DNA from: Vibrio sp. UBA2441
GTDB lineage: Bacteria; Pseudomonadota; Gammaproteobacteria; Enterobacterales; Vibrionaceae
Assembly (NCBI GenBank): GCA_002342685.1
Contig: DDQN01000101.1
Coordinates: 1-50,200, forward strand
Reading direction: 5' to 3'
Length of the DNA stretch: 50,200 nt
Of this stretch, positions 41,298-50,200 are shown in pieces. Positions within the stretch are counted from its first letter, which is position 1, and every line of letters starts with the position of its first letter. The notes below the pieces were generated by a model, which ran no database searches, was not told the DNA's origin, and saw only the letters and a program-made list of their open reading frames with translations. The translations under genes were made by a program, and so were the position numbers.

Positions 41298-41834
41298 ATC
41301 AATGTACCTTCTCAAATAATGTAATGTTTAGTTCGAGCCAGGTGTTTAGATTGCCTTGTCTCGATGGGTCTATTATTATACTGCACAGCTGTGTAGTAAA
41401 GTGTCTATTTATCCATTCATTGTGGACAATTTGGAATCAATAGTGTGATGTAATTGTACTTACTGGACGGAGTTGCTGATTAATTCTAATTATATCAGTT
41501 GGTTAAATTAATGTGATTCGCATCGCTTGATTCTGTATTTGCACGATAATTTGGAGTGGATTAGTGAAAATAAATTTTTGAGTAGCGAAAAAACAGACAC
41601 ATTTAGCCCTTTTTGAGGGAAAGGAAGAGCCGGTTCAATTGAGTTTTGACCACGAGTGTTGCAGATTGTGATGAGAATAAAGCGCATATCATTCACCTTC
41701 GAATGACAAGGCTAATAGACGCTTTGCTATCTGATGACTGTATGACTATTAGTCAGTGTCATGTAAAAAGCCCTGCATTTAACAGAGCTTTTTCATTAGC
41801 ACATTTTCATCAGTTTAAATAATGTAGGTGCATA
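41298..41834. other. Intergenic region between the DUF3316 genes and the protease
   Basis: No convincing gene is seen in 537 bases. It should contain the promoter of the DUF3316 pair (AT-rich part at 41,320-41,420). The only clear structure is the hairpin annotated at 41765-41793. Confidence 0.5.
41765..41793 (-). terminator. Terminator-like hairpin after the M4 protease
   Basis: AAAAAGC-C-CTG (41765-41775) pairs with CAG-A-GCTTTTT (41783-41793) with one mismatch. It lies 42 bp past the protease stop and has U-rich ends on either strand. Confidence 0.65.
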
Positions 41835-43799
41835 TTATTTTTTACAGGTACGAGAACCAGGTTTACCACCACAACTGCCGGAGCAACATTCAGAACCCGT
41901 TGTGCAACTGCTGCCTTGAGCCAGACATATTCCGTTGTCAGCGCTGTTGACTGAACAAGAAATGGTCAGATTAGTGTATGCACTGAACGCGTGTACTGCG
42001 CCATAAAGTGTGGTGCCATCGCTCGGCGCCGCATTAGTGGTACAGGCTTCGTTAGAGTCTGACGAATAACTGCCGCATTCATTGTTAATACTGTTGGGAG
42101 TGGCTTCTGCTGGTGCATCAAAACGAAGATAAAGGTCAGCATCGCCATTGTTGCAAGAGGTGGCGCAGGTCACTGTCTGGCCTGCTTCCACACCGTTTAT
42201 GATGTACTGCTGGATCTCACCAGTCTCGCCGCTTTGGCTTGTTAATACTTGCCCATCATTCAGAACAATAGGCTCTGCAGGCGCAGGCGGTGGATCGTTT
42301 GGCACGCCTACAGCGTCCCACGCTGCGTGGACATTCGCGGCGTAATTACCAGCGAAAAGAGCAGTACAGAAACGGGCTGCGGCAAAGTTAGAACTCGGCG
42401 TTAGACAATTGACATTTGCGTTATAAAACATATCAAGTGCCATGCCAAGACTTGTGCCAAAATTGCTATCAAGTGCGGGTACTAATACGGTGGTTTTTCC
42501 TCGTGGGTGACTGCCTCCCTCAACTAATAAGACGAACGCAAGATTAGCGATTCCTGAGTTCCAATGAACACCACCATTATCGGAGCTACCAGTGTAGCGG
42601 GTAGGGTAGTAGTCAAAATCACCTTCGTCAGCAGGGTCGGCCATATTCCGTAGTGCGTCTCCCGGAGTTCCCGGCGTATAGATATCTTCACCCAAAAGCC
42701 AGATATCGGGGGTGATTGATCCTACAACGGTATCCGGTGTACTAGCTCCTGTGGCGTGATCTACGGCTGCGCCAAAGATATCAGACCATGCTTCGTTTAG
42801 TGCGCCAGACTCATTTTGGTAGATTAAGCCGGAAGAGCGCTCAGTAACACCATGAGTAAGTTCATGGGCAACCACATCCGCGTCCTGTGAAAGTGGTATA
42901 AAGGTTACTCCATCACCATCACCATAGGTCATCTGGCTGCCATCCCAGAACGCATTGTTGTAGTTGCGACTGTAATGAACCCGGGAAACTAAAGTCATAC
43001 CGTTGTTATCGATAGAGTCGCGCCCATGATTCTCAAAATAGTAATCGTAGGTAGCGATGGCGTAGTTATGCGCAGCATCAATAGCAGCGTCCCCAGAACT
43101 GATGTCACTAGAGCTGTTTGAAACGGTTCTGCAACGTCGTGTTTTTTGGTTACAATCTTTAGTATTAAGCGAGCGTCCGTATTTGATTTGAGGATGCTTG
43201 GCGGCAATTTTCCCGGTTGTTGAGTCAATAAATATCGTGTCTCTTTGAGGACCTGCCAAATTGATATATTCAAAGATCACTTTCCATGCCAGGTGGCCAC
43301 GACGATCACTACCAAGAACGTAACTGAGTTCTGGTTTACCTAGTTGTTTTCCTTCAATCGTCACCATACTCAGTGCTTCGGTCGCGTTGAGATTGGGTTG
43401 ACTTGGAAGGTGGGCTGCGGATACAAAATCACCATTGATCGCAAATACGGTTCCGTCCGGCTCGGCATGCAATATCATACCTGCTCCCGCGACGGGCAAG
43501 CCGTTTATTTTTTGCGAAAATCGCACGTGGCTCCTACCGTTGGCTCCTTTTGTCGACTTAGTGACGATCATCTCTTCTTTGCCGTTTGCACCGAATTTAT
43601 TAACTAATACTTTATTCAGTGCACTTTTAGCGGATGCGTGTAAAGCCGCTTTAGAATCAGCATTTATGGATCCAAGGCTTCCGGTGACAAAAGCGGGTGG
43701 TTGGGCCATACCTTGATTCTTGTCGTGGTTTTGAGCGATTGCTGGTGCTACGTAAAGTACGGCTATCATAACGAAAGCACTACAGAGTCGAATAAACAT
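41835..43799 (-). CDS. M4-family zinc metalloprotease (vibriolysin-like) with PPC and knottin-like C-terminus
   Basis: This 654-residue secreted protease has signal peptide (ending APAIA), an N-terminal FTP/PepSY propeptide (about 30-215), and a thermolysin-type catalytic domain. Zinc ligands are H312 and H316 in HELTH, the third ligand is the Glu in ESGALNEAWSD, and the catalytic His is in GGVHWNSG. A bacterial pre-peptidase C-terminal domain (about residues 530-620, DADLYLRF motif) follows. The last 30 residues have cysteines 625, 632, 638, 639, 643 and 652 in the spacing C-X6-C-X5-CC-X3-C-X8-C, an inhibitor-cystine-knot-like pattern. Probable extracellular protease released by type II secretion. 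A Fur-box-like site lies upstream. Confidence 0.93.
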   Translation of the reverse strand: MFIRLCSAFVMIAVLYVAPAIAQNHDKNQGMAQPPAFVTGSLGSINADSKAALHASAKSALNKVLVNKFGANGKEEMIVTKSTKGANGRSHVRFSQKINGLPVAGAGMILHAEPDGTVFAINGDFVSAAHLPSQPNLNATEALSMVTIEGKQLGKPELSYVLGSDRRGHLAWKVIFEYINLAGPQRDTIFIDSTTGKIAAKHPQIKYGRSLNTKDCNQKTRRCRTVSNSSSDISSGDAAIDAAHNYAIATYDYYFENHGRDSIDNNGMTLVSRVHYSRNYNNAFWDGSQMTYGDGDGVTFIPLSQDADVVAHELTHGVTERSSGLIYQNESGALNEAWSDIFGAAVDHATGASTPDTVVGSITPDIWLLGEDIYTPGTPGDALRNMADPADEGDFDYYPTRYTGSSDNGGVHWNSGIANLAFVLLVEGGSHPRGKTTVLVPALDSNFGTSLGMALDMFYNANVNCLTPSSNFAAARFCTALFAGNYAANVHAAWDAVGVPNDPPPAPAEPIVLNDGQVLTSQSGETGEIQQYIINGVEAGQTVTCATSCNNGDADLYLRFDAPAEATPNSINNECGSYSSDSNEACTTNAAPSDGTTLYGAVHAFSAYTNLTISCSVNSADNGICLAQGSSCTTGSECCSGSCGGKPGSRTCKK

Positions 43800-43912
43800 A
43801 AATGTTCTCCTTTCTAAGCGACCTAACTGTGTCGGAATATAGTGCTAATGTCCGCAGTATATCGCTACGTGAGCTTCTAATTTTTGGTTCCTCAGGGTAA
43901 GTATAGTCAAAA

Positions 43913-43927
43913 TGAGAATTATTATTA
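43913..43927. promoter_or_regulatory. Fur-box-like sequence
   Basis: TGAGAATTATTATTA matches the TGATAATNATTATCA Fur core in 12 of 14 defined positions. It lies about 114 bp upstream of the M4 protease start. AT-rich surroundings make a chance match possible. Confidence 0.35.
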
Positions 43928-44350
43928 TTTGTGCGTCAGGTTGAATATGTTGACGTGCGTATTGATCGTTTCTGTGTATTTCTTTCCCTGAGTGTTCTTC
44001 CTCACATAGATAATTTTTTAATTATAAATAAAAATGACTGGAAATTGGCCTAATGCATACATTTTCTGTCGATTGCAAAATCAACTGGTAGGATCTGTTT
44101 AATTAAGTGCATTTAAACCTAAGAACCAACCATTTTAAGCTTGTGAGAAGATCAGTGTCACAACATAAGCGTTATTAAAATTATTCATTACAAAGTGAAA
44201 TGAGTGCTAAGTATTTTTTGTCTCGAAATAAGTGGCCTGATTTTTTTTTGTCAATATGGCATATGTCTTAATTATCCTCGAATAATCGCTAAATAATGAC
44301 GGTTTGTCAGTGATTAATACCGTCGTTATTTTTGCTAGCAGAATAACATT

Positions 44351-44379
44351 TTGACGTTTACAATCCTGCCACATAAAAA
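44351..44379 (+). promoter_or_regulatory. Candidate sigma-70 promoter for GAPDH
   Basis: TTGACG (44351-44356), 17-bp spacer and TAAAAA (44374-44379), about 84 bp upstream of the gene start. The -35 is 5/6 and the -10 is 4/6 to consensus. Confidence 0.4.
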
Positions 44380-44462
44380 TAACAATAAACACTTACCCTT
44401 AAATTCAACTCCTGCTTTTGTGAGTTGATTAGTCTGCCCTAAATGCAAAAGGTCCAATAAAA

Positions 44463-45902
44463 ATGAGCCCAGAAAAACATCTGTTAGAATGGCAAGACAG
44501 CCAAACGATTGCGGAAACGACGACCCCGATGATCCGCCAGCTTTATCGCCAAAAGGGTGTTGAAGTTCTTTTGTTCGGTAAAACGTTGGTAAATGCTTAT
44601 GTTATCGACATAATCAAAACGCATCGCCTTGCCCGCCATTACACCGGAACGCCTCTCTCGCCACAGCAAACACTACCATTTATTAATGCATTGACGGAAA
44701 TGGATGGGCTATCTCCATGTCGAGTTGATATCGGCCAGCTTGCTCATCAATATTGGTTGAACCATGACAGTGAAAAAGAGATAAAAGACTTTCTCGATAC
44801 GGCATTGGTCAATGCGATGAATATCGGAACGGTGGCTGAGCCTAAAGATGTTGTTTTGTATGGGTTTGGTCGCATTGGTCGTTTACTGGCCAGACTTTTG
44901 GTCGAGAAAAGTGGCCCCGGCTATCCTTTGCGCTTGAGAGCAATAGTTGTTCGTGGTGGTAAAAAAGGTGACTTGGAAAAACGCGCTAGTCTTCTACGAC
45001 GTGATTCTGTGCATGGGCAGTTTAACGGCAGTATCATTGTCGATAAAGAACGTAAAGCGATAATCGCCAATGGAAACTATATACAGGTTATATACGCCAA
45101 CAAACCTGAAGAAATTAATTACAATGAATACGGTATTAACAATGCGCTGGTTGTCGATAACACGGGCGTATGGCGTGATGCTGAAGGTCTGAGCCAGCAT
45201 GTTGCCTGCAAAGGTGCAGCAAAAGCCTTGTTAACGGCTCCGGGTAAAGGGGATATTAAAAATGTTGTGTTTGGTGTCAATGAAGGCGTGATCCTGCCGG
45301 AAGATACTATTATCTCGGCGGCGAGCTGTACCACCAATGCTATTACGCCAGTATTAAAAGCAGTGAACGACAAGTATGGCATCACCTCCGGCCACATTGA
45401 AACGGTACACTCCTTTACCAATGATCAAAACCTTATTGATAACTTCCACTCTGGTGAGCGCCGTGGACGTAGTGCCTCTCTCAACATGGTACTGACTTCA
45501 ACTGGGGCCGCTAAAGCAGTATCGAAAGCACTGCCGGAATTAGCCGGTAAGCTTACAGGGAATTCTATACGGGTTCCTACACCAAATGTGTCAATGGCGG
45601 TCGCAAATCTAAACCTTGAAAAAGCAACAGATAAAGATGAACTTAATGCATACCTGCGTGAAATAGCATTGAATTCCGCATTATCAGCACAGGTTGATTA
45701 TACCGATTCAACAGAGATTGTTTCCAGTGATTTGGTTGGCTCTCGTTACGCTGGTGTTGTTGATGGTGCGGCGACGATTGCTCAAGATAACCGATGTGTT
45801 CTGTACATTTGGTATGACAATGAATTTGGCTATAGCTGTCAGGTGGTTCATTGTATGGAACAGATGATGGACGTGCGATATAAAACTTATCCGTCCAGTT
45901 AA
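44463..45902 (+). CDS. Glyceraldehyde-3-phosphate dehydrogenase, long form
   Basis: The 479-residue protein contains a full GAPDH domain (from about residue 125) after an N-terminal extension of about 125 residues of unknown role. NAD-binding YGFGRIGRLLARLL is near 133-146; catalytic Cys289 lies in AASCTTNAITP; the substrate region HSFTNDQN and the late WYDNEFGYS motif are present. Standard GapA is about 330 residues, so this belongs to the long GAPDH group found in marine gammaproteobacteria. It likely acts in glycolysis or gluconeogenesis; cofactor preference cannot be told. Single gene with its own terminator. Confidence 0.9.
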   Translation: MSPEKHLLEWQDSQTIAETTTPMIRQLYRQKGVEVLLFGKTLVNAYVIDIIKTHRLARHYTGTPLSPQQTLPFINALTEMDGLSPCRVDIGQLAHQYWLNHDSEKEIKDFLDTALVNAMNIGTVAEPKDVVLYGFGRIGRLLARLLVEKSGPGYPLRLRAIVVRGGKKGDLEKRASLLRRDSVHGQFNGSIIVDKERKAIIANGNYIQVIYANKPEEINYNEYGINNALVVDNTGVWRDAEGLSQHVACKGAAKALLTAPGKGDIKNVVFGVNEGVILPEDTIISAASCTTNAITPVLKAVNDKYGITSGHIETVHSFTNDQNLIDNFHSGERRGRSASLNMVLTSTGAAKAVSKALPELAGKLTGNSIRVPTPNVSMAVANLNLEKATDKDELNAYLREIALNSALSAQVDYTDSTEIVSSDLVGSRYAGVVDGAATIAQDNRCVLYIWYDNEFGYSCQVVHCMEQMMDVRYKTYPSS

Positions 45903-45958
45903 AGAATAAAACTCCACAACGCCTATAATAAAAATAAGATCTTTAATCCCTGTGATTG

Positions 45959-45989
45959 CCGCCCACTTTTGATAGAGGGCGGTTTTTTT
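45959..45989 (+). terminator. Rho-independent terminator after GAPDH
   Basis: CCGCCC (45959-45964) and GGGCGG (45977-45982) form a stem with a 12-nt loop, followed by T7. It lies just before the convergent SDR gene end. Confidence 0.88.
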
Positions 45990-46000
45990 ATACTGTCTGC

Positions 46001-46720
46001 TTAAGGTTGTTGGCGAGTTGGTGCAATGACGATTTCGCGTACACAGACACCCTGTGGTTGCTGGTAAGCATATGATACGGCCCGAGCGATATCATCAGCG
46101 GCTAAAACACCACCCATGCTTTGTTTCCAGTCACCATAGCCTTCTTTTATGGTATCTGAAGTGGTGTGCGAAAGTAATTCGGTCTCTACTGCACCGGGGG
46201 CAATGGTTGTAACACGAACGTTTGATTCAGCGACTTCTTCACGCACATTTTCAGAAATAGCGTGTACAGCAAACTTAGTGCCGCAGTAGGCTGCGTGATT
46301 AGGGAATGTTTTACGACCTGCAATAGAGCTGATGTTGATAATTGTACCGGACTTACGCGTAATCATTGGTGATAATACGGCTTGCATCCCGTTCATTAAT
46401 CCAATCACATTAACATCGAACATGGTTTTCCATTCGGCGGGATCCTGAGAGTTTAGGTCGCTCAAGAGCATGGCTCCTGCATTGTTCACGATACAATCTG
46501 CCGGGCCAAATTCGATTTCGGCTTTAGCGATCGCAGCGTCAAATGAGGCTTTATCCGTTACGTCCACTTTTTCACACATTGCGTTAGGAATATCGAGTGC
46601 TTCTAAGCGGTCGATACGACGAGCGAGTAATAAAAGAGGGTGACCTTCATCAGCCAAACGACGAGCGATTGCTTCACCAATACCAGAGCTTGCGCCTGTA
46701 ATAACAACTAGCTTTTTCAT
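46001..46720 (-). CDS. Short-chain dehydrogenase/reductase
   Basis: Start ATG 46720 follows GGAGAAAGATT; the longer frame to 46813 is unsupported. The 239-residue product has the classical SDR layout: cofactor motif TGASSGIG near residues 8-15, NNAGA, NISSIAGR (catalytic Ser), and active-site YCGTK. The Arg residues after the second strand (LLARRIDR) favour NADP(H). Substrate unknown. A LysR-type operator-like palindrome 106 bp upstream is shared with the LysR gene at 49172-50074, suggesting that this SDR is its target. Confidence 0.9.
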   Translation of the reverse strand: MKKLVVITGASSGIGEAIARRLADEGHPLLLLARRIDRLEALDIPNAMCEKVDVTDKASFDAAIAKAEIEFGPADCIVNNAGAMLLSDLNSQDPAEWKTMFDVNVIGLMNGMQAVLSPMITRKSGTIINISSIAGRKTFPNHAAYCGTKFAVHAISENVREEVAESNVRVTTIAPGAVETELLSHTTSDTIKEGYGDWKQSMGGVLAADDIARAVSYAYQQPQGVCVREIVIAPTRQQP

Positions 46721-46825
46721 AATCTTTCTCCAATTCATTAATAAGCAACATCGTATCTGTGTCTGTTGCGATGGAGATATAGTAGGGAAAATTGGATTGA
46801 TGATATATATCATTCTAGTTCAAAT

Positions 46826-46847
46826 ACTGTTGCACTGTTGCAACAAT
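46826..46847. promoter_or_regulatory. Operator-like palindrome upstream of the SDR gene
   Basis: ACTGTTG-N8-CAACAAT, identical at 18 of 22 positions to the site before the LysR gene (50087-50108). It lies in the SDR promoter region. Confidence 0.6.
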
Positions 46848-46917
46848 AGATGGTGGTATCGGTAGTATGGGCGTTACTTTTACATCAGCAATAGGTGAAG
46901 CATGGTAAACCTCCTTA

Positions 46918-47541
46918 TTAAGCGAGGTTCTTTAGCAGTGTGTTAACAGACGCTTTGGGTGTTTTGCTGATCTTTTTCATCAAAGCAAAGTCAGGGGTTG
47001 TTATGCCATATTCACGTTGCAACGAATTGAGTAATACTAACCATAAAGATGCGGTGACCTCAGCATCGGCCAATGCCCGGTGAAACACACCATCGTTTTC
47101 AATTTGGTGAAATTGCACCAGTTCGCCAAGTTTATGCGATGGTGCATCTTGAGTTAAGCGACGCGAAACTAACAGTGAGCAAGCAAAGGTACCGTTGTAA
47201 TCGCGCTGGATACTATCCAGTTCGGCATCCAGAAAACGTTTATCAAATGAGGCGTTGTGAGCCACGAGGTTGCTGTCTTGAATAAAGTCAGCAAACTCGT
47301 GCATTACCGACTCGCAACTTGGTGCCTCTGCTAACATGGCATTGGTGATACCAGTATACCCTTCAATAAATCGGCTGACTCTGAACCCAGGATTCATTAA
47401 GCGTTGAAAACGATCAACAATGACCCCGTTCTCTAATTTTACCGCACCAATTTCAATAGCGCGGTCGCCCTGATTAGGTGAAAGCCCGGTGGTTTCGAAG
47501 TCAAGGACGATAACTGAGTTTGCGGGAAGAGTTGATGACAC
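46918..47541 (-). CDS. DEDDh 3'-5' exonuclease (DnaQ-like)
   Basis: This 207-residue protein has the exonuclease motifs VLDFETTGL (Asp14 and Glu16), LVAHNASFDKRFL and HRALADAEVT (His and Asp of ExoIII/ExoX motif). It resembles DNA polymerase III epsilon-type or ExoX-like nucleases. It stands alone, without polymerase fusion or signal peptide, and could act in DNA repair or RNA trimming. It is transcribed as a single gene, with 197 bp to the SDR start. Confidence 0.88.
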   Translation of the reverse strand: MSSTLPANSVIVLDFETTGLSPNQGDRAIEIGAVKLENGVIVDRFQRLMNPGFRVSRFIEGYTGITNAMLAEAPSCESVMHEFADFIQDSNLVAHNASFDKRFLDAELDSIQRDYNGTFACSLLVSRRLTQDAPSHKLGELVQFHQIENDGVFHRALADAEVTASLWLVLLNSLQREYGITTPDFALMKKISKTPKASVNTLLKNLA

Positions 47542-47801
47542 GTTGCGATTCCAATTTGATTAATGCGTAGAAGCTAATGAAAGCAGAGTTTACCGTGAAC
47601 GCTATATTTAACGAAGTTTTTTATGGCTAAAGAGCGAGAGCGTGCAATGACCAAAGAATAGATGGCCTTTTTTGACCATTCTCTATTGACTCAATTATGG
47701 CTCTCCCAGTACTATCCCGCCCCCGCCGCATATCAGCCAGTACGTTTTTTGGTTTGACGACAGTAAATGACGGCACAATTAATGGTTAAAAAAGGGTTCA
47801 A

Positions 47802-49154
47802 ATGGCTATTGGGTTTGATTTTGGTACGGCAAATTGCTCTGTGGCGCATATCGTAAACGATGATGTTCATGCAATCCCCTTGGTTGGGGAACAGTGCTAT
47901 ATTCCTTCTACGTTATGTGCACCTACGCGAGAAGCGGTATCAGAATATCTTTTTCGCTGCTTAAACATTGCGCCATCAAATGAAACTGGCGAAATAGTGC
48001 TTCGTCGAGCCATTAACCTTAATCGTGATGAAGGGCTGGACATTAATGCTGATGATATTCAATTTGGTCAGGCTGCTTTAATGCAATATCTGGACGATCC
48101 TAAGTTCACCTATTATGTAAAATCACCCAAGTCATTTTTAGGGACTACGGGTCTTAGAGACGTACAAATGTCTTTTTTTGAAGACTTAGTTTGCGCCATG
48201 ATGGCCAATATAAAGCAACGTGTCGAAACAGTATTAGATAAACCAGTTACGGAAACCGTTATTGGACGCCCGGTAAACTTTCATGGCAGAGGTGGAATGG
48301 AGTCAAACCGACAAGCGTTAAGAATATTGCATAATGCCGCGAAGAGAGCAGGCTTTAAGCACATTGAATTTCAATACGAGCCAGTCGCTGCCGGGTTAGA
48401 GTACGAGTCGACATTGACTTCAGACCAGAATGTTTTGGTGGTTGATATTGGTGGTGGTACGTCAGACTGTTCATTAATTCGTATGGGGCCGGGTTGGTCT
48501 GGGAAATCGGAACGAACAGAAACATTATTATCCCATACAGGTTTGGCGGTTGGGGGTAATGACTTAGACATATCGATTGCTTTCAAACGATTTATGCCCG
48601 AGTTTGGAATGGGTACACAACAATTATCCGGCTTACCGTTGCCAATACCTCAGTTTTGGAATGGTATTGCCATTAATGATGTTGAATCCCAAAGAAACTT
48701 CTATTCATTGGATAACTTACTGCTACTTAAAAAATTGCATAAAGAAGTGAGTCAACCTGATAAATTGGCCCGATTAATACTAATGCATCAGGGAACGCTT
48801 GGACACAGCGTTGTTAGAGAAGCGGAAAAAACCAAAATTGCTCTAGCCGATAAAGAGAACTATATGGCGAAACTTGACCTGTTGGCGGAACAAATTGACG
48901 TCCCCGTTTTTTATGAGCAGATGGAAGAAGCAATCATTGAACCGACCCGAAAAATTAGAGAATTAGTACAGGAAACGCTAAAACAGGGAGGCGTAACACC
49001 TGACGTGGTATATATGACGGGTGGCTCTGCTCGCTCTCCGATATTAAGGAAAGCGGTGAATACAGTATTGCCTGACACGAAAGTGGTCAGTGGTGATTAT
49101 TTTGGTTCCGTGACCGCGGGATTAGCCCGATGGGCGAAACTGTGTTTTAGTTAA
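47802..49154 (+). CDS. yegD: Hsp70-family protein YegD
   Basis: The 450-residue protein has an actin-like Hsp70 ATPase domain: phosphate 1 IGFDFGTANCSVA, connect-like IGRPVNF, FQYEPVAAGLEYE, phosphate 2 VLVVDIGGGTSD, and the adenosine motif VYMTGGSARSP. No C-terminal substrate-binding domain is present, and the length equals E. coli YegD (450). Role unknown, probably a chaperone-like factor. AAGGG precedes the start. Convergent with the LysR gene, 17 bp between stops. Confidence 0.93.
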   Translation: MAIGFDFGTANCSVAHIVNDDVHAIPLVGEQCYIPSTLCAPTREAVSEYLFRCLNIAPSNETGEIVLRRAINLNRDEGLDINADDIQFGQAALMQYLDDPKFTYYVKSPKSFLGTTGLRDVQMSFFEDLVCAMMANIKQRVETVLDKPVTETVIGRPVNFHGRGGMESNRQALRILHNAAKRAGFKHIEFQYEPVAAGLEYESTLTSDQNVLVVDIGGGTSDCSLIRMGPGWSGKSERTETLLSHTGLAVGGNDLDISIAFKRFMPEFGMGTQQLSGLPLPIPQFWNGIAINDVESQRNFYSLDNLLLLKKLHKEVSQPDKLARLILMHQGTLGHSVVREAEKTKIALADKENYMAKLDLLAEQIDVPVFYEQMEEAIIEPTRKIRELVQETLKQGGVTPDVVYMTGGSARSPILRKAVNTVLPDTKVVSGDYFGSVTAGLARWAKLCFS

Positions 49155-49171
49155 ACAAAACTCGATTTATT

Positions 49172-50074
49172 TCAAAGGCTATTTTGTTCAAAGCGTTGCT
49201 GTATGAAATCGATAAAGGTTCTTAGCCTTTTAGGCTGATATTTATCCTTATGATAAATGGCCGAAAACAGTACGCTTGGTATTTCCCAGTCAGGTAAAAC
49301 GCGGGTTAATTTGTTTTGTTCAACTTCTTTTTGGCAATACATCAGAGGTACACGAATAATCCCGTTTCCGGCAAGCGCTCCCATTACAATGACATGTCCA
49401 TTTTTGCAGGACAAAGTGCCGTCGACATGGACATCGTAGTGGTTGTTTTTATCGGTTAATGACTGATAACTCCAACGTCGAACTGAACCCGTTAGACATT
49501 TATGCTTAACGAGATCTTTTGGATGGGATGGGACACCATATTCTTGCAGATAAGCAGGACTGGCTAGCGTGACCGTGTCTATATCCATAAGTTTTTTTGC
49601 GATGAACCCAGAGTCCTCAAGTGTCCCCATACGGAAAGCGATATCAAATTCTTCTTCGATTAAATCGACCCTGTGGCTGCTAAAGTCTAATTTAACGTTA
49701 ATATCCGGATAAGCAGACATGAATTCACTGATGTAACGCGCGATTAGAGATTCACCAATATAGCCACCAACGCAGTTAACCCTAATCAACCCTCTCACTT
49801 CATCAATATCATCTACTGCTGCAATTAGTGCTTGATCTATACCTTGTAACGCCTTTTCGCATTGGTTAAAAAAAGTTTTCCCTGCGTCTGTCAGTTTTAA
49901 GGTACGAGTGGTACGAATAAGTAAAGTCACGCCCATTTGTGATTCTAGTGCACTGATTTGCCGTGATACATGAGATCGGGAAACAGAGAGTGCATCTGCT
50001 GCTTTAGTAAAATTACCCAGTTGGGCAATGAGAACAAAAGAGCGTACGTCAGCAAGGTTGATGTTGTTAAGCAT
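49172..50074 (-). CDS. LysR-family transcriptional regulator
   Basis: The 300-residue protein has an N-terminal winged HTH (residues about 3-62, VRSFVLIAQLGNFTKAADALSVSRSHVSRQISALESQMGV) and a C-terminal periplasmic-binding-like effector domain (from about 90). An operator-like palindrome only 13 bp upstream of its start suggests autoregulation, and the same site precedes the SDR gene at 46001-46720. The effector is unknown. Confidence 0.93.
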   Translation of the reverse strand: MLNNINLADVRSFVLIAQLGNFTKAADALSVSRSHVSRQISALESQMGVTLLIRTTRTLKLTDAGKTFFNQCEKALQGIDQALIAAVDDIDEVRGLIRVNCVGGYIGESLIARYISEFMSAYPDINVKLDFSSHRVDLIEEEFDIAFRMGTLEDSGFIAKKLMDIDTVTLASPAYLQEYGVPSHPKDLVKHKCLTGSVRRWSYQSLTDKNNHYDVHVDGTLSCKNGHVIVMGALAGNGIIRVPLMYCQKEVEQNKLTRVLPDWEIPSVLFSAIYHKDKYQPKRLRTFIDFIQQRFEQNSL

Positions 50075-50086
50075 GATAGTTGGCTT

Positions 50087-50108
50087 ATTGTTGCATGGTT
50101 ACAACAAT
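50087..50108. promoter_or_regulatory. Operator-like palindrome upstream of the LysR gene
   Basis: ATTGTTG-N8-CAACAAT, with perfect 7-bp arms, 13 bp before the regulator's start codon. It matches the palindrome at 46826-46847, which supports binding by the LysR protein. Confidence 0.6.
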
Positions 50109-50200
50109 AATAAGTTTTTGCAGTTAAAAATCAACTATATGCCCAAATAACGTTGAAATAAAAAAGGGCCTGTCAGTGACGTAATGCCGTTCACTTAAGA

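Larger units (their letters stand above)
43800..44462. other. Divergent intergenic region between the protease and GAPDH genes
   Basis: This 663-bp AT-rich region has no gene. It must carry promoters for both flanking genes. Seen: a Fur-box-like sequence at 43913-43927 and a sigma-70-like promoter at 44351-44379. No other clear structure was found. Confidence 0.5.

Noticed and set aside
44207..44392. Short open frame upstream of GAPDH
   Set aside because: Low-complexity AT-rich translation without ribosome binding site; it lies in promoter-like sequence.

Overview
The window joins an accessory, transfer-associated region (about 1-31,870) to an ordinary gammaproteobacterial chromosome (about 32,270-50,200). 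Host clues are the low-to-moderate GC content, two DUF3316-type secreted proteins, a long-form GAPDH and a vibriolysin-like M4 protease. Together they point to Vibrionaceae, most likely Vibrio or a close relative; this is inference from gene content only.

Region 1 (1-1722) is the end of an IS66-family element with tnpA, tnpB and most of tnpC, running off the left edge. Region 2 (1940-28,717, all minus strand) is a nearly complete F-plasmid-type transfer operon, read from right to left: traA-L-E-K-B-V-C-trbI-W-U-trbC-N-F-trbB-like-H-(small membrane gene)-G-[three unrecognised exported proteins]-D-I. The order matches F rather than SXT/R391-type ICEs. The genes are tightly packed, with many ATGA overlaps. 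Not found are traM/J/Y, traP, traQ, traR, traS, traT, traX and finO. The three unrecognised genes (two tandem paralogs and a lipoprotein) sit between traG and traD, where F carries the exclusion genes traS and traT. TraI carries a primase/TOPRIM-like C-terminal extension. Because the region abuts chromosomal genes it is probably an integrated plasmid or ICE; no integrase is visible in the window.

Region 3 (29,154-31,870, plus strand) holds a frameshifted XRE-type regulator and a two-gene cassette: an SMC/OLD-like AAA ATPase overlapping a TOPRIM/RloB-like protein. This arrangement resembles AbiL, RloAB and PARIS anti-phage systems. A remnant ORF and two clusters of short direct repeats (31,846-31,867 and 32,069-32,171) follow and probably mark the island end.

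Region 4 (32,273-37,039) is a cobalamin operon, cobQ-cobB-histidine phosphatase-cobC-cobS, with overlapping genes. No B12 riboswitch was recognised upstream. Region 5 (37,186-50,200) contains a DEAD-box helicase, the ABC-F protein YbiT, two tandem DUF3316 proteins, an M4 metalloprotease with a PPC-like domain and a knottin-like C-terminal cysteine pattern, a 479-residue GAPDH, an SDR oxidoreductase, a DEDDh exonuclease, the Hsp70-like YegD and a LysR regulator. The SDR and LysR genes, 3.3 kb apart, share a near-identical 22-bp palindrome upstream, which suggests one regulon.
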